A stretch of 64,000 nt of DNA from Lentimicrobiaceae bacterium (GTDB lineage: Bacteria; Bacteroidota; Bacteroidia; Bacteroidales; JAGONC01): assembly GCA_017993235.1 (NCBI GenBank), contig JAGONC010000008.1, forward strand, positions 29,382 to 93,381. Reading direction: 5' to 3'. Positions 41,955 to 51,745 of the stretch are shown here, piece by piece. The notes below the pieces were generated by a model, which saw nothing but the letters and a program-made list of their open reading frames with translations, searched no databases and had not been told where the DNA came from. Made by a program: the position numbers and the translations under genes. Within the stretch, counting starts at the first letter, position 1; each line of letters begins with the position of its first letter.

Positions 41955-44888
41955 ATGAAAACTTATTTGCAATCAATCGTTGATGACTTTTCTTTTGATA
42001 ATCTACCTGCTAAATGGCAAGGATTTGATTTTCGCAGATTTTCAAAAGATAAAATGCTTTTTGATTTTCAAAAGCAGGGCCTTCAAAATGCGCTCAAGGG
42101 TTTATGGCTTTATTTCGCAGAAAAGAAAGCGAACAAACAGAGTTTATTTACACACTATCAAGCCAATGGTTTTACAGAAAATTTTGACTATGATTTAAAA
42201 AAGAGGGAGGGCAAAAAGACGGCAAGGTATCTTTTAGAATACGACAAGGATTATCCTGCAGTAGATTCAAAAATTCCTTTTGCTCATTTCATAAATCGAA
42301 TGAGTTTTTGGATGGCAACCGGTTCGGGTAAGACGCTGATTGTTGTTAAGCTGATTGAGCTTTTAGGCAAACTTATTGCCGAGAAAGAATTACCAGCGAG
42401 GGATATTCTTTTTTTGGCGCACCGCGACGACCTTTTGGACCAATTCAAAAATCACGTGGATGAGTTTAATAGTTTCAATTTTGACACAAAGATAAATCTC
42501 AAGAATTTAAGAGATTATGAGAACGTCAAGCGTGAAAATGCTTTGCCGTTTGCGAAAAACGAGATTACCGTTTTTTATTATCGTTCCGATTTGATTTCCG
42601 ACGAGCATAAAGAAAAAATCGTCAATTTTCAAAATTACGATAATGGCGGGCAGTGGTATATTCTGTTAGACGAGGCACACAAGGGTGATAAAGAAGACAG
42701 TAAGCGTCAGATTTTATACTCTATACTTTCTAGAAACGGGTTTCTGTTTAATTTTTCCGCCACCTTTACCGATCCTAGAGATTTTGCTACCTGTGCTTTC
42801 AACTTCAACCTTTCAAGATTTGTTGAGGAAGGATACGGAAAACATATTTATGTATCATCTACCGAAATTAGCGCATTTCGCAGGCGGGGAGATTTTTCGC
42901 CGATTGAGAAGCAGAAAATTGTTCTGAAGACGCTTTTACTTTTAACTTATATCAACAAGTATTTTGAAAAAATCAGAAAAATCAATAATTCGCTGTATCA
43001 TCGTCCGCTTCTTTTGACGTTGGTTAACTCCGTGGATGTAGAAAATGCTGATTTGGAATTATTTTTTAGGGAATTGGAAAAGGTTGCAAGAAAAGAAATT
43101 AGAGCGGATTTACTTAAAAAAGCAAAAGAGGAACTTGTTCAAGAATTTCCCGACAACACTAAATTCGTATTTGAGGAGTTGGAATGCGTCATTAACACTG
43201 ATTTAATTTCAAAATTGGATTACAAGGATATTTTGAAATATGTGTTAAACGCAGACACGCCAGGCAAGATTGAAGTTTTGAAAATCCCTGGGAATCGGCA
43301 AGAATTGATTTTTAGGTTAATGACGGCTGATAAACCATTCGCTTTAATCAAGATTGGCGATATTTCTGGTTGGCTCAAAGACAAACTTGGGGACTATGAG
43401 ATAAACGAGAGTTTTGAGAATGAAAGCTATTTCAAACGGATAAATCGTGACGATTCTGACATAAATATTTTAATGGGTTCTCGCTCTTTTTATGAGGGTT
43501 GGGATTCTAATAGACCTAATTTGCTTTTATTTGTGAATATCGGGGTTGGAAACGACGCTAAAAAATTCGTTCTGCAATCAGTTGGACGAGGTGTGAGAAT
43601 AGAGCCGCAAAAATATCAGAGAAAGCGACTCCAAAATTTACTTAATGCCAAAGTTGTAAAAGAGCAATTATTTGAGAAAGTCAAAAATTTGATTTTACCG
43701 ATTGAGAGCTTGTTTGTTTTTGGTACTAACGCCGAAAACCTAAAGGAAATAATTGCTACGCTGAAGGCAGAAAAGCAAGATAAAAACTTGGGTGAAGCGT
43801 TTATCTTGAATCCCGACGCCCATAAACATACTCTTTTGGTGCCGGTTTATAAAACCGCAGAGAGAATTTTTGCCGAAGAAAAAGATCCGCAAAAATATCC
43901 CATTAGCCACGAGGATTTTAATATAACGTCGCAATTCTATGGATTTTTAGGCGATAAAATCGCTTTAGCTAAATATGATTGTGAAGTGAAGGTTTTAAAG
44001 AAAGCGAAAGAAAGTTTTACTGAAGAAGAGCGACATTATGATTTTAGCGAAAGAAACTCGCTCTTTGAGCCAGAGTTAATTCTTAATCGGATTTTTGATT
44101 ATCTTGGAGTCAAAAGCAGAGAATTTGAGAGGTTTAAGGAGTTACAAGACGAAATTGTTCATTTCAAAAAGGTTAGATTTACGGATGGTGAAAAATACGA
44201 AGAAATCAAACGAAAGATAGAAGAAGTAAGACACTATCCAGAAAGACAAAAAGAGCTGGATAAGCAATACGGCAAAATCTCCAGAAAAGAATTTGCAAGA
44301 CAACTGACCTTGTTTGAACAGGCGGGGAATTTTGAAATGAAGAGCCAAAAAATCAAAATAAAGTATTTAGCTAATCATTACTATCTTCCGGTGATAGTCT
44401 CGGAAACAGAAAGAATTGATTATCTAAATCATATTATAAATGTTGATAGCGAAGTAAAATTTGTTGAGCAACTGGAAGATTATCTTACCAAACCCGATAA
44501 TGTATTTACTCAATTTGACTGGTGGATGTTTTCAAAACTTGACCAAACGCTGGATGAGGTTTTGATTCCTTATTACAATCCGAAGGAAAATAAAATCGCC
44601 AATTTCAAACCCGACTTTATTTTTTGGGCGCAAAAAGGCAAACGCTATTTGATTTTGTTTGTTGATCCTAAAGGTACAGAACACACGGACGGGTACAGAA
44701 AAATTGACGGCTATTCAAGGATATTTGAAATTGGCAAACAAAAGCAAAGCAAGGATTTTTCGTACAACGGTTTAACCGTAAACACAAAGCTATTGCTCAA
44801 ACCGAGGAGAGGAATAGCCGAAGTTTTGGAAAATTACCGAGGGTATTGGTTTGATAATTTTGGTGATTTTGCGAATAATATTAGCTGA
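41955..44888 (+). CDS. res: Type III restriction endonuclease subunit (Res)
   Basis: 977 residues. SF2 helicase core with Walker A MATGSGKTLIVVKLIELL (near 124), DEAH box WYILLDEAHKGDKED (near 238), motif III NFSATFTDPRDFAT, and motif VI ESVGRG-like VLQSVGRGVRIEPQ. The C-terminal nuclease shows PDFIFWAQKGKRYLILFVDP with K in the next residues (near 885-904), a PD-ExK site. With Mod it forms an ATP-dependent complex that cuts DNA between two inversely oriented unmethylated sites. The helicase and nuclease domains both look intact. Confidence 0.94.
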   Translation: MKTYLQSIVDDFSFDNLPAKWQGFDFRRFSKDKMLFDFQKQGLQNALKGLWLYFAEKKANKQSLFTHYQANGFTENFDYDLKKREGKKTARYLLEYDKDYPAVDSKIPFAHFINRMSFWMATGSGKTLIVVKLIELLGKLIAEKELPARDILFLAHRDDLLDQFKNHVDEFNSFNFDTKINLKNLRDYENVKRENALPFAKNEITVFYYRSDLISDEHKEKIVNFQNYDNGGQWYILLDEAHKGDKEDSKRQILYSILSRNGFLFNFSATFTDPRDFATCAFNFNLSRFVEEGYGKHIYVSSTEISAFRRRGDFSPIEKQKIVLKTLLLLTYINKYFEKIRKINNSLYHRPLLLTLVNSVDVENADLELFFRELEKVARKEIRADLLKKAKEELVQEFPDNTKFVFEELECVINTDLISKLDYKDILKYVLNADTPGKIEVLKIPGNRQELIFRLMTADKPFALIKIGDISGWLKDKLGDYEINESFENESYFKRINRDDSDINILMGSRSFYEGWDSNRPNLLLFVNIGVGNDAKKFVLQSVGRGVRIEPQKYQRKRLQNLLNAKVVKEQLFEKVKNLILPIESLFVFGTNAENLKEIIATLKAEKQDKNLGEAFILNPDAHKHTLLVPVYKTAERIFAEEKDPQKYPISHEDFNITSQFYGFLGDKIALAKYDCEVKVLKKAKESFTEEERHYDFSERNSLFEPELILNRIFDYLGVKSREFERFKELQDEIVHFKKVRFTDGEKYEEIKRKIEEVRHYPERQKELDKQYGKISRKEFARQLTLFEQAGNFEMKSQKIKIKYLANHYYLPVIVSETERIDYLNHIINVDSEVKFVEQLEDYLTKPDNVFTQFDWWMFSKLDQTLDEVLIPYYNPKENKIANFKPDFIFWAQKGKRYLILFVDPKGTEHTDGYRKIDGYSRIFEIGKQKQSKDFSYNGLTVNTKLLLKPRRGIAEVLENYRGYWFDNFGDFANNIS

Positions 44889-44895
44889 ATAATTT

Positions 44896-45879
44896 TCACC
44901 TTTCCAATCTGACTGAATTTATTTTTTCTAGTTCCCTCTTTTGTCTTAATTCCCTATTTCTTTCAAAGCTTTTATCTATTTCTACTACGTGATCATCAAT
45001 ATCTAAGCTTCTTTCTTCGTTCTTGATATTCAGAATGAAGTCAGTTGCTTTTTGGGCCTGGGCACTGGCATGGACAATAAACCGTTTATCATTTTTCAGC
45101 CTTTTAAGCCAACCTTGGATATAGGCGGCATTGTTTTTAAGTTGATCAAATGGAATACCAGCGTATGATTTTAAATAAGAGGCTCCCATTTCAGCCGTCA
45201 GTTCTTCAATTGCATATTCCTCTGATCGGAATCCTTTACCGTTTACCAGCTCATTTCTGTTTAATCTTTCAGGGTGGCCGGTACTGTGCACTAATTCGTG
45301 GAAGAGGGTTCCATAATAACCTTCACTATTTAAAAATAGTTCTGCTTTGGGTACATTCACAAAGTCCTTTGATTTATTATAATAGGCAAGGTGTTCGTCA
45401 TGTCTGATATCAGGGCGTTGGGGCATTTCAGCCAGAATTTTTTCACATAATTCTATCGGATTATTTTGTCTTTCAATAATAGGTGGTATTTTTTCTTTGG
45501 GAATTCCTGTACACTGATCAATATTGAAGACATTGTAATACCGAAGTAATGGTATTTTTTCTTTTTCCTTTGTTTCTGTGTTTTCCTTTTCAAGCCATTT
45601 CCAAAATACAACCTCCTGGGCTTTTTCTCCTTTTTTGACAGAAGCGCCTAAATCTTGCACTTGTTTGTAGGTCAGAAAGTAGCTTTGGGGATATTTAAGA
45701 GAGACTAAGAGCCAAACATTTATTCCTCGGTAATTTTTTCCAGTAATCAAGTTTTTGGGAAGACCTGAGCCAGTCCAGGGCTGTTGCCACGGAATAACTC
45801 CTTTTTCAAGGTGTTCGATTATATGATTTGTGACGATTGAATAAACATCGGTCGATATTGGTTTTTGTATAGTAGTCAT
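44896..45879 (-). CDS. ardC: ArdC-type antirestriction protein
   Basis: 327 residues. The N-terminal ssDNA-binding domain (VIPWQQPWTGSGLPKNLITG; NYRGINVWLL) is joined to a zincin metallopeptidase-like C-terminus with FHELVHSTGHPERLNR (HExxH-type, near 190) and YAIEELTAEMGASYLKS. ArdC proteins enter the recipient with or act on transferred single-stranded DNA and protect it from restriction. It is convergent with the res gene (8 bp between stops) and heads the leftward mobilization genes. Carrying ArdC together with its own type III system fits an element protecting itself during entry. Confidence 0.92.
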   Translation of the reverse strand: MTTIQKPISTDVYSIVTNHIIEHLEKGVIPWQQPWTGSGLPKNLITGKNYRGINVWLLVSLKYPQSYFLTYKQVQDLGASVKKGEKAQEVVFWKWLEKENTETKEKEKIPLLRYYNVFNIDQCTGIPKEKIPPIIERQNNPIELCEKILAEMPQRPDIRHDEHLAYYNKSKDFVNVPKAELFLNSEGYYGTLFHELVHSTGHPERLNRNELVNGKGFRSEEYAIEELTAEMGASYLKSYAGIPFDQLKNNAAYIQGWLKRLKNDKRFIVHASAQAQKATDFILNIKNEERSLDIDDHVVEIDKSFERNRELRQKRELEKINSVRLER

Positions 45880-45895
45880 TGCTTTAAGTGAAATA

Positions 45896-46738
45896 TTAAC
45901 GGTTGCGGTTGATAAATTTTGTTTTTTTATCCCTCACCTTACTTAGCTCACTCCCTCTGTTATAAAAGGTGTCTAATTTTTCCATCCGTTCATTCGTTAA
46001 ACCAAGCCGGTTAAAACGAAACTTGACCTTTTGTGAGATTACCCCGGTTGTTTTTCCACCTCTTTGATAAGTTTCAAGTCCGTGATCCTTTAATTTTTTA
46101 TAAAATTCATTTTTGGAAGTTGCTGTCTGCAAGCAGGAATCAATAATTGTCATAATGTTTTCTTTTTTGGTCGCTCGACCAGTTCTGAGCTTTAATTGAT
46201 ATTCTTTTTCAGTAAGTCGCGCTTTTGCTGTTCTATCATGGGCTACTAGTGATTTGGAAATTTCCGGGAAACGTTCAACTTGGTAGTTTTGAATATCCTT
46301 TTTTAATTTCTGAAATTCTGCTTTGGACATTCGCAATGATTTGCCATGGCGATATTCCACACCGGATACACAAATGTGAATGTGATAATGTTCTTTATCA
46401 AAGTGAGGCACAGCCAAATACATGCCTTTGGTATTTCTCTTGTGGATGTATTCTCTGGCAATCTCCCTCAGCTTTTCAAGGGTAATATTTTCTGAGTCGC
46501 CTTTATGAAAGGAGATAATTTCGTGAGTTAAAATGACGCTGTTCTTCCTTTTCCGTTTCCGAAACTTTTCATTCTCTTTAAACTGAGATACCCATTTTTC
46601 AATATTTTCCCCTCTTAGATTGTGGGCAATGATAAAGCTTCTGTTTCCCCTATCGTAAAGACGATTCTCATCATTCAGCATGTATTCCAAGAGCTTATTA
46701 AAATCTGGCTTTTTAAATGATTTGACCTTGACTATCAT
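45896..46738 (-). CDS. Relaxase / mobilization nuclease (MobP-like)
   Basis: 280 residues. The relaxase three-histidine region is PHFDKEHYHIHICVSGVEYR (near 110-128), with RGNRSFIIAHNLRGENIEKW and SVILTHEIISFHKGDSENIT before it. The DNA-nicking Tyr is probably among the N-terminal residues (LLEYMLNDENRLYDRG). It would nick oriT and lead the strand out. The C-terminus is short, without a primase or helicase. It overlaps the mobC gene by 26 bases. Confidence 0.88.
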   Translation of the reverse strand: MIVKVKSFKKPDFNKLLEYMLNDENRLYDRGNRSFIIAHNLRGENIEKWVSQFKENEKFRKRKRKNSVILTHEIISFHKGDSENITLEKLREIAREYIHKRNTKGMYLAVPHFDKEHYHIHICVSGVEYRHGKSLRMSKAEFQKLKKDIQNYQVERFPEISKSLVAHDRTAKARLTEKEYQLKLRTGRATKKENIMTIIDSCLQTATSKNEFYKKLKDHGLETYQRGGKTTGVISQKVKFRFNRLGLTNERMEKLDTFYNRGSELSKVRDKKTKFINRNR

Positions 46739-47222
46739 ACTGTAATAGGGGCGGATTTCTGAAAATCTGGTCTATTTGCAATTCCAGCTTTTCAATCCTT
46801 TTTTCAATGGCTTCAAATTTTTGTTCCCGTTCCCAATGATACTTTTCTTTAACTTTTACAATGCTTCGTATTTCATTCAAACATTGAGATAAGATCAGTT
46901 CGAATGAAGCTACCTGGTCCTGATTTGGAACGAGATAACTTCGATTAAGGTAGGCCAGGGCAGAAGCACGAATAAAGGCCGTCACGGACATTTTATGTTT
47001 TCTGGCGGCATGTTCTATGGTAGAGTACTCCCCTTTTTCATTTGAAAAATTGACTGTAAATTCAGGCTTATGCTGTCGTTGGTTTTGTTTATATTTCAGA
47101 TAATATCCTTTCCTATATCTCTTTTTTGCCAACTTGATTTCTTCATCGGTGCCTTTTTCCAATACACCCGAAGATTCAAGGTATTGCCACATTCCCCCTT
47201 TATGTTTTTTAACTCTATTCAT
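46713..47222 (-). CDS. MobC-like relaxosome accessory protein
   Basis: 169 residues. The basic N-terminus and a ribbon-helix-helix-like stretch (FTVNFSNEKGEYSTIEHAAR, KHKMSVTAFIRASALAYLNR) fit plasmid mobilization proteins that bind oriT and help the relaxase nick. A coiled-coil C-terminus (EQKFEAIEKRIEKLELQIDQ) follows. Overlaps the coupling-protein gene by 8 bases and relaxase by 26, so the three form one operon. Confidence 0.85.
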   Translation of the reverse strand: MNRVKKHKGGMWQYLESSGVLEKGTDEEIKLAKKRYRKGYYLKYKQNQRQHKPEFTVNFSNEKGEYSTIEHAARKHKMSVTAFIRASALAYLNRSYLVPNQDQVASFELILSQCLNEIRSIVKVKEKYHWEREQKFEAIEKRIEKLELQIDQIFRNPPLLQYDSQGQII

Positions 47223-48666
47223 GCTGACTTTTTACTGGAACCTTAAGGGGTAATAATGGAATTTCATCATTCAAAATTTTGTTTTCAATTTCTGGCGTTG
47301 GAATTTTGCTGAAATTCAGGTATTTGCCGTTCTTGTAATACGGTTTTAGCCTGGCTAATATCGGAGGATGATGTCCGCAAACCAGCAAGGCTCTTTTGAC
47401 GTTCATCGTGCGGATTTCATCATTGGTCATCAAGGGACGAATCACCGTTCTTTTCTTATCATCCTCATATTGATATCTGCCAAGAGTCTGTTCCAATTCT
47501 TTTGTGGTTTCCAGCGAAGCACCGGTGAAATACATTTTGGCAAAACAATTGGATCTGATACCGTCTGCGTCGTATTTTCCATAATGATGAATCAACTGAT
47601 TAAAATCTTGAACCAAAAGCATAATGCCAGAACGATGCTTGCGAACATTGGCCACGGCTAGGGGTAAAGTCGGTAGATTCAGGGATGAGGCTTCGTCAAT
47701 CAAGAGAAAAATGTCTTTTTCTTGTTTTTCGGGGAAACGGCCAAGCAGAAAAGCAAAGAACTGTTCAAAGAATAATGAAGTTAGCACACTGTAATATTTC
47801 TGATCGGCTACCGAATTTTGAATATATAGAGCCGTTGGCTTTTTCCTAAATTCCAGAAAATCTAGGTTGTCTTTGGATGTTACTTTAGCTACATAATCGT
47901 CACTGAAGATTTGCAGAGCAGCTTTGCAGGTGGCAATTACTCCACTGACTACTTTATCGTCATAGGCAATAAACGACTTGTATTCCGTAAATAGAACATC
48001 ATCGGCATATTCACTAAAGAGAGCATCAATTGATTCAGGATTACCACCTAAGCTGTTCAGCAACTGGCGGACATTGTAAAGATTTTGAAATTCAACAGCC
48101 TGTTTTTTTATGATGGTAATTAGCATTGCCAGTAGGGCAGCCGCCTGAGTATTCCAGAATGGGTCTTTTGTTTTCCCCCCTAAGCCATTTTCAACCAACA
48201 ACGAAGCTACTTTGTGTATATCAGAGGAGTTTTGTGCCCGGATTAATGGGTTATAACCTGATGAATTTTGCGGATTGGCGAAATTCAATACTTTGATTTT
48301 AAAGCCTTTTTGTTTTAAATAGCCAGCACTTTTAATAAAAAGTTCACCTGAAGGATCGTGAATTACCAGGCTATCCCTCATAGTGAAGAGTGAAGGAATC
48401 AGCACGACACTGGTTTTGCCTGTTCCGGTTCCCCCGACGATCAGAGCATTCTGATAACAATCCTTTTTAGTCAGTTTTCTTTTACCGGTCAGGCAAAATC
48501 CATAATTGTAACTTGAAAGTAAGATCCCTGGCGGGGCAAAGGTGGAGTTATATTCCTTTTTCTTTTTTGAAATCTCAAAGATAAATTCCAAGGCTTCAAA
48601 GATAAACCCGACAATCCCTTCAAGTAATTCGGAAATTAAGGTTATGATTTGGATAAATATTTTCAT
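47215..48666 (-). CDS. VirD4/TraG-family type IV coupling protein
   Basis: 483 residues. One or two short N-terminal hydrophobic helices (residues 5-32), Walker A IVGGTGTGKTSVVLIPSL (near 76), SLVIHDPSGELFIKSAGYLK next to it, and Walker B DIFLLIDEASSLNLPTLPLA. It brings the relaxosome to a mating pore and pumps DNA. Shorter than conjugative TraG (about 600), as is usual for mobilizable elements. No VirB4 or pore genes are present in the element. Confidence 0.92.
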   Translation of the reverse strand: MKIFIQIITLISELLEGIVGFIFEALEFIFEISKKKKEYNSTFAPPGILLSSYNYGFCLTGKRKLTKKDCYQNALIVGGTGTGKTSVVLIPSLFTMRDSLVIHDPSGELFIKSAGYLKQKGFKIKVLNFANPQNSSGYNPLIRAQNSSDIHKVASLLVENGLGGKTKDPFWNTQAAALLAMLITIIKKQAVEFQNLYNVRQLLNSLGGNPESIDALFSEYADDVLFTEYKSFIAYDDKVVSGVIATCKAALQIFSDDYVAKVTSKDNLDFLEFRKKPTALYIQNSVADQKYYSVLTSLFFEQFFAFLLGRFPEKQEKDIFLLIDEASSLNLPTLPLAVANVRKHRSGIMLLVQDFNQLIHHYGKYDADGIRSNCFAKMYFTGASLETTKELEQTLGRYQYEDDKKRTVIRPLMTNDEIRTMNVKRALLVCGHHPPILARLKPYYKNGKYLNFSKIPTPEIENKILNDEIPLLPLKVPVKSQHE

Positions 48667-48684
48667 ATTGATTTGATTATTAGA

Positions 48685-48828
48685 TTAGGTGATAAGTTTT
48701 TTAAGGAAGGGATTAAGGTGTTGGAGAAATATTTCAATCAGTTTTAATGTTCCCCATAGCAGAATGATAAACATCTTAAAAACAAGCTTTAATAGCCCCT
48801 TGACCAACTTCCATATCGTATTTTTCAA
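48685..48828 (-). CDS. Small membrane protein between coupling protein and VWA-like gene
   Basis: A 47-residue ORF starting at TTG 48828, reading KNTIWKLVKGLLKLVFKM and then FIILLWGTLKLIEIF. One amphipathic/hydrophobic helix with basic ends. The TTG start and AT-rich context leave it uncertain; it fills the 232-bp gap in the operon. Confidence 0.4.
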   Translation of the reverse strand: MKNTIWKLVKGLLKLVFKMFIILLWGTLKLIEIFLQHLNPFLKKLIT

Positions 48829-48898
48829 TTTTATTTCTTTAGTTTTAGGTATTCAGTATTGAATTCCTTTATTCGGCTTTTAGCTTTGAACGCCCTGT

Positions 48899-49618
48899 CT
48901 AATTGATATTGGCTGTTATTTCAACAGTCGCGCCTTTACTTTCTAACAGCTTTTTATAGAACTCAGAAATTATCTGATACTGCCCATCTGTTTCAGGATT
49001 GGCCGGTTGATAGATCAGATAAATTTTTATCCCAGCTAATTGTCGCAGAGGAACTTGGGTATCAAAGTATTGACGGATGGAATTAGGATTTGTTTTTAGG
49101 AGGCTGAATTTGCTTTTATCGTAGAATGACATTTCGGCGGTGTTCTCCATCAGGTCGCTATAAACCAAGACAATCTTTTTCTGAGCTGGACTTTGACTTA
49201 ATCGGTTTAATTCATTGGCAATCGGGATATAAACTGATGAATTGTTCCGGCCGTGGGTTTCCTCTTCTGCCTTGATTAAAATCTGGGTAATTTCCGCATA
49301 GAAATTATTAATCTTCTTTTGCCGGTCAAATTCATTCCCTAACCAATGATTTTCGGCACTAATACTTGTTTGGTAGGTGTAGTTGTAGCTGACATCGGTA
49401 ATGTCGATAAATCGAACATTTACCCCATTCCATTGGGAATTATCCAAATTTACCAGGGGAACAATATCGGCTAATTTAGGCTGGGCTATTTGGTCATCGG
49501 TTATATCCCGCATCACCGTAACTTCTATTTGAGTGGAACTAATATTAGTCCTGGCGATAATAATTGTGGTTCCAATTATCATCAGGATTATTGAAATTAT
49601 GGCTATGACTGTTTTCAT
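48899..49618 (-). CDS. Membrane-anchored VWA-like protein of the mobilization region
   Basis: 239 residues. An N-terminal membrane anchor (TVIAIISIILMIIGTTIIIA) is followed by an outside domain. GVNVRFIDITDVSYNYTYQ and KKIVLVYSDLMENTAEMSFY look like strands of a von Willebrand A-type fold with an altered metal site. No precise family recognised. It starts one base before the next gene's stop region, within a tight leftward operon of four unknown proteins. Confidence 0.65.
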   Translation of the reverse strand: MKTVIAIISIILMIIGTTIIIARTNISSTQIEVTVMRDITDDQIAQPKLADIVPLVNLDNSQWNGVNVRFIDITDVSYNYTYQTSISAENHWLGNEFDRQKKINNFYAEITQILIKAEEETHGRNNSSVYIPIANELNRLSQSPAQKKIVLVYSDLMENTAEMSFYDKSKFSLLKTNPNSIRQYFDTQVPLRQLAGIKIYLIYQPANPETDGQYQIISEFYKKLLESKGATVEITANIN

Positions 49619-49619
49619 A

Positions 49620-50699
49620 TTATTGAGTTTTATCAGTAATAAGGGTGTAATTAAAACTATCTATGTCTAGGATAGGCGGCTCTTCTGAAAAACAATCTGG
49701 TGAGGTCCCATCGTTTCGGAAAATAAGGTTGGTCGTTTTGAATATTCCTAAAGTTTCAAAATACATTTTCGTAATTCGGTTAATGGCATAATTAGCGTAG
49801 TGAGCTACTCGGATCCGAACTTTTGTTCTTTCGACGATGGTCACTCGAATTTTTTCTCTTTCAGCTTTTAAATGCTCGATTTCCTTCTTCCTTTTTTTGA
49901 CCTCATACTGTAATTTAAGCAGTAGAGCATTCTCTTTAATTTCTGCCCAGGAGGGTAACACGAAGAATGAGAGTAAAGCAGAGACAATAAAAAAGAAAAG
50001 ATTAATGATGACGAAGTAGCCTGGTTGAATATGGACATCATGGGTTGCCAGATAGTTTGATCGGAAAATGGCCAAAGCAATAAAGAGAACAGTAATTAGC
50101 AAAAGCGCTCCGGCTATCACCGTCAGTTTTTGTCGCTTGGTTTTTACCCCTTTGTAAAGCATCGGGGTAATGTGGGAAAAGACAAACACGGCAAAGGAGA
50201 CGCAAATAGACAGAACTAAAGCAAAGAGCATGTTTTCTCCGGTTACCTGAAAGGCTTTGGTGTTAAAAACAATTTCACCTGTGGTAATCAACAGAGTAGC
50301 GATAACCGCCCAAAAGATTCTTGTCGGGATACTGCTTTGGGCGAAATCTCTTAAAATGTTTTGGTTATTTTGATTCTGGGCTTCCTTTTCATTTATTTCA
50401 AAGTCAAGGTTTTTCACTTTTTCCCTGAAATAATCAGCGTCGACTTTGGCTTCGGGGAAATGGGCTTCCGGCTGGAGATAATGAAAAACATCGGCGGCTA
50501 GTCTTTCGTAGCCAGCTTTAATTTCCCCGGTGTAATTTGAAAGATTATCTCCGACCAGGCTGGGAAGGTTTCGTTGCGCAAAATTCTTGGAATTTTTTTC
50601 AGTTAATATTTTTATTTCGGCATCTCTTTTTCGTAACATCTCATCCAAAGCTGGATCATAAACGTTACCGGTCGCAATGGTTATTGATTTTGTTTTCAT
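49620..50699 (-). CDS. Four-helix membrane protein with coiled coil
   Basis: 359 residues. Residues 1-130 are soluble, with a helical region (LDFEINEKEAQNQNNQNILR). Four membrane spans follow (IFWAVIATLLITTGEIVFN, MLFALVLSICVSFAVFVF, LTVIAGALLLITVLFIALAI, GYFVIINLFFFIVSALLSFF), then a basic coiled coil (KRKKEIEHLKAEREKIRVTI) and a cytosolic tail. No family recognised. The gap to the VWA-like gene is one base, so they are co-expressed and may form a membrane complex. Confidence 0.7.
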   Translation of the reverse strand: MKTKSITIATGNVYDPALDEMLRKRDAEIKILTEKNSKNFAQRNLPSLVGDNLSNYTGEIKAGYERLAADVFHYLQPEAHFPEAKVDADYFREKVKNLDFEINEKEAQNQNNQNILRDFAQSSIPTRIFWAVIATLLITTGEIVFNTKAFQVTGENMLFALVLSICVSFAVFVFSHITPMLYKGVKTKRQKLTVIAGALLLITVLFIALAIFRSNYLATHDVHIQPGYFVIINLFFFIVSALLSFFVLPSWAEIKENALLLKLQYEVKKRKKEIEHLKAEREKIRVTIVERTKVRIRVAHYANYAINRITKMYFETLGIFKTTNLIFRNDGTSPDCFSEEPPILDIDSFNYTLITDKTQ

Positions 50700-50724
50700 A
50701 TTTTTAAGTTTTAAGGATTTGAAA

Positions 50725-51099
50725 TTATCTGGTAAAAAATTTTGACTGCCATCGACATTTCAACTGGCGTAATTCTCTTAGCGTCTTTACTCTTTCTTCA
50801 GGTTCATCGGTTTTTGCTTCCATTTCTTCAGTGTAATATTTTTCATCCATTTCTTGGGTGTAATTCATAAAATGGTGTTCAATATCAATGAAATCCGAAG
50901 TCGCCGGGATTAATTCTTCGCCTAAAGAGTTTACCGAGATATATTTGACAGAATCTTCTCCATCTGTGAAATCAAGATAAATCTGACCAATGGATTCTTC
51001 TGTATTATCCGGCAAAACCCTAATTACCTTGACAGTGTTAGAAAGTGGATCAAGTGAGCTGAATTTTAGCGAAATTCTATCTTCTCTGGCTTTTTCCAT
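50725..51099 (-). CDS. Hypothetical acidic protein
   Basis: 124 residues, beta-rich N-terminal half (SLKFSSLDPLSNTVKVIRVL, IGQIYLDFTDGEDSVKYISV) and an acidic helical tail (EEMEAKTDEPEERVKTLREL). No family recognised. Third gene of the leftward four-gene set. Confidence 0.65.
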   Translation of the reverse strand: MEKAREDRISLKFSSLDPLSNTVKVIRVLPDNTEESIGQIYLDFTDGEDSVKYISVNSLGEELIPATSDFIDIEHHFMNYTQEMDEKYYTEEMEAKTDEPEERVKTLRELRQLKCRWQSKFFTR

Positions 51100-51109
51100 A
51101 ATGCTTCTT

Positions 51110-51745
51110 TTATCTTTCTATATCCATGTCCAGCTCTCGGTCGTCATGATCATTTCTGATTTCCGCTAGTTCTATTTCCCGGTCGGATAGTTCAATTTCA
51201 GGCTGTTGTGATTTCTCTTCTTCGTTTTCGTTGGAGATTTCATTTTCCTTTATATTCTCTTCTGCCTTTAATTGGACTGAATTCTTCTCATCCTGCTGCC
51301 TTTCCATTTGATTGAGTACGTTCTTTTCGCTGGGATTTAACCTGTCCGGTTTTTCAGTTTTGTCTTTGACTTTTTCTTTATCGGATTTTTTTTCTCGAAT
51401 CGCTTTGATTTCATTCGTTCTTGAGACATTCGGAACATAAGGGTATTTCTCGTACTTCTGCCGATTCGTTTTTTTGAAGGCTTGGGCCATTTCGGCCATG
51501 CTCTTGCCGGAATTCTTGAATCTACTTTTTAGTTCAGCTAGATCCGAGACATTATAAAAGACTTGAGTACCGGTAAAGTCAGTCGCGAAATACTTTGATT
51601 GTTTAGTATTAGGATCGTATTCTCGAAAAATACGTCCGATGATTACTCGATCGTGGTTTATAGTTTGGACGACGGTCATGAAATGTTGGCCCTTTCTGGC
51701 CGAACTGTATTCAATGAATACGGTTTTACTGTTTGTAATTTCCAT
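51110..51745 (-). CDS. Hypothetical protein with acidic disordered tail
   Basis: 211 residues. The N-terminal 80 residues form a compact beta-rich domain (MEITNSKTVFIEYSSARKGQ, FATDFTGTQVFYNVSDLAEL), similar in flavour to the 124-residue neighbour (FDGT-like strand and -SDLxEL). The C-terminal 110 residues are Lys/Glu-rich and low in complexity (EENIKENEISNENEEEKSQQ). First gene of the operon, close to attR. Confidence 0.65.
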   Translation of the reverse strand: MEITNSKTVFIEYSSARKGQHFMTVVQTINHDRVIIGRIFREYDPNTKQSKYFATDFTGTQVFYNVSDLAELKSRFKNSGKSMAEMAQAFKKTNRQKYEKYPYVPNVSRTNEIKAIREKKSDKEKVKDKTEKPDRLNPSEKNVLNQMERQQDEKNSVQLKAEENIKENEISNENEEEKSQQPEIELSDREIELAEIRNDHDDRELDMDIER

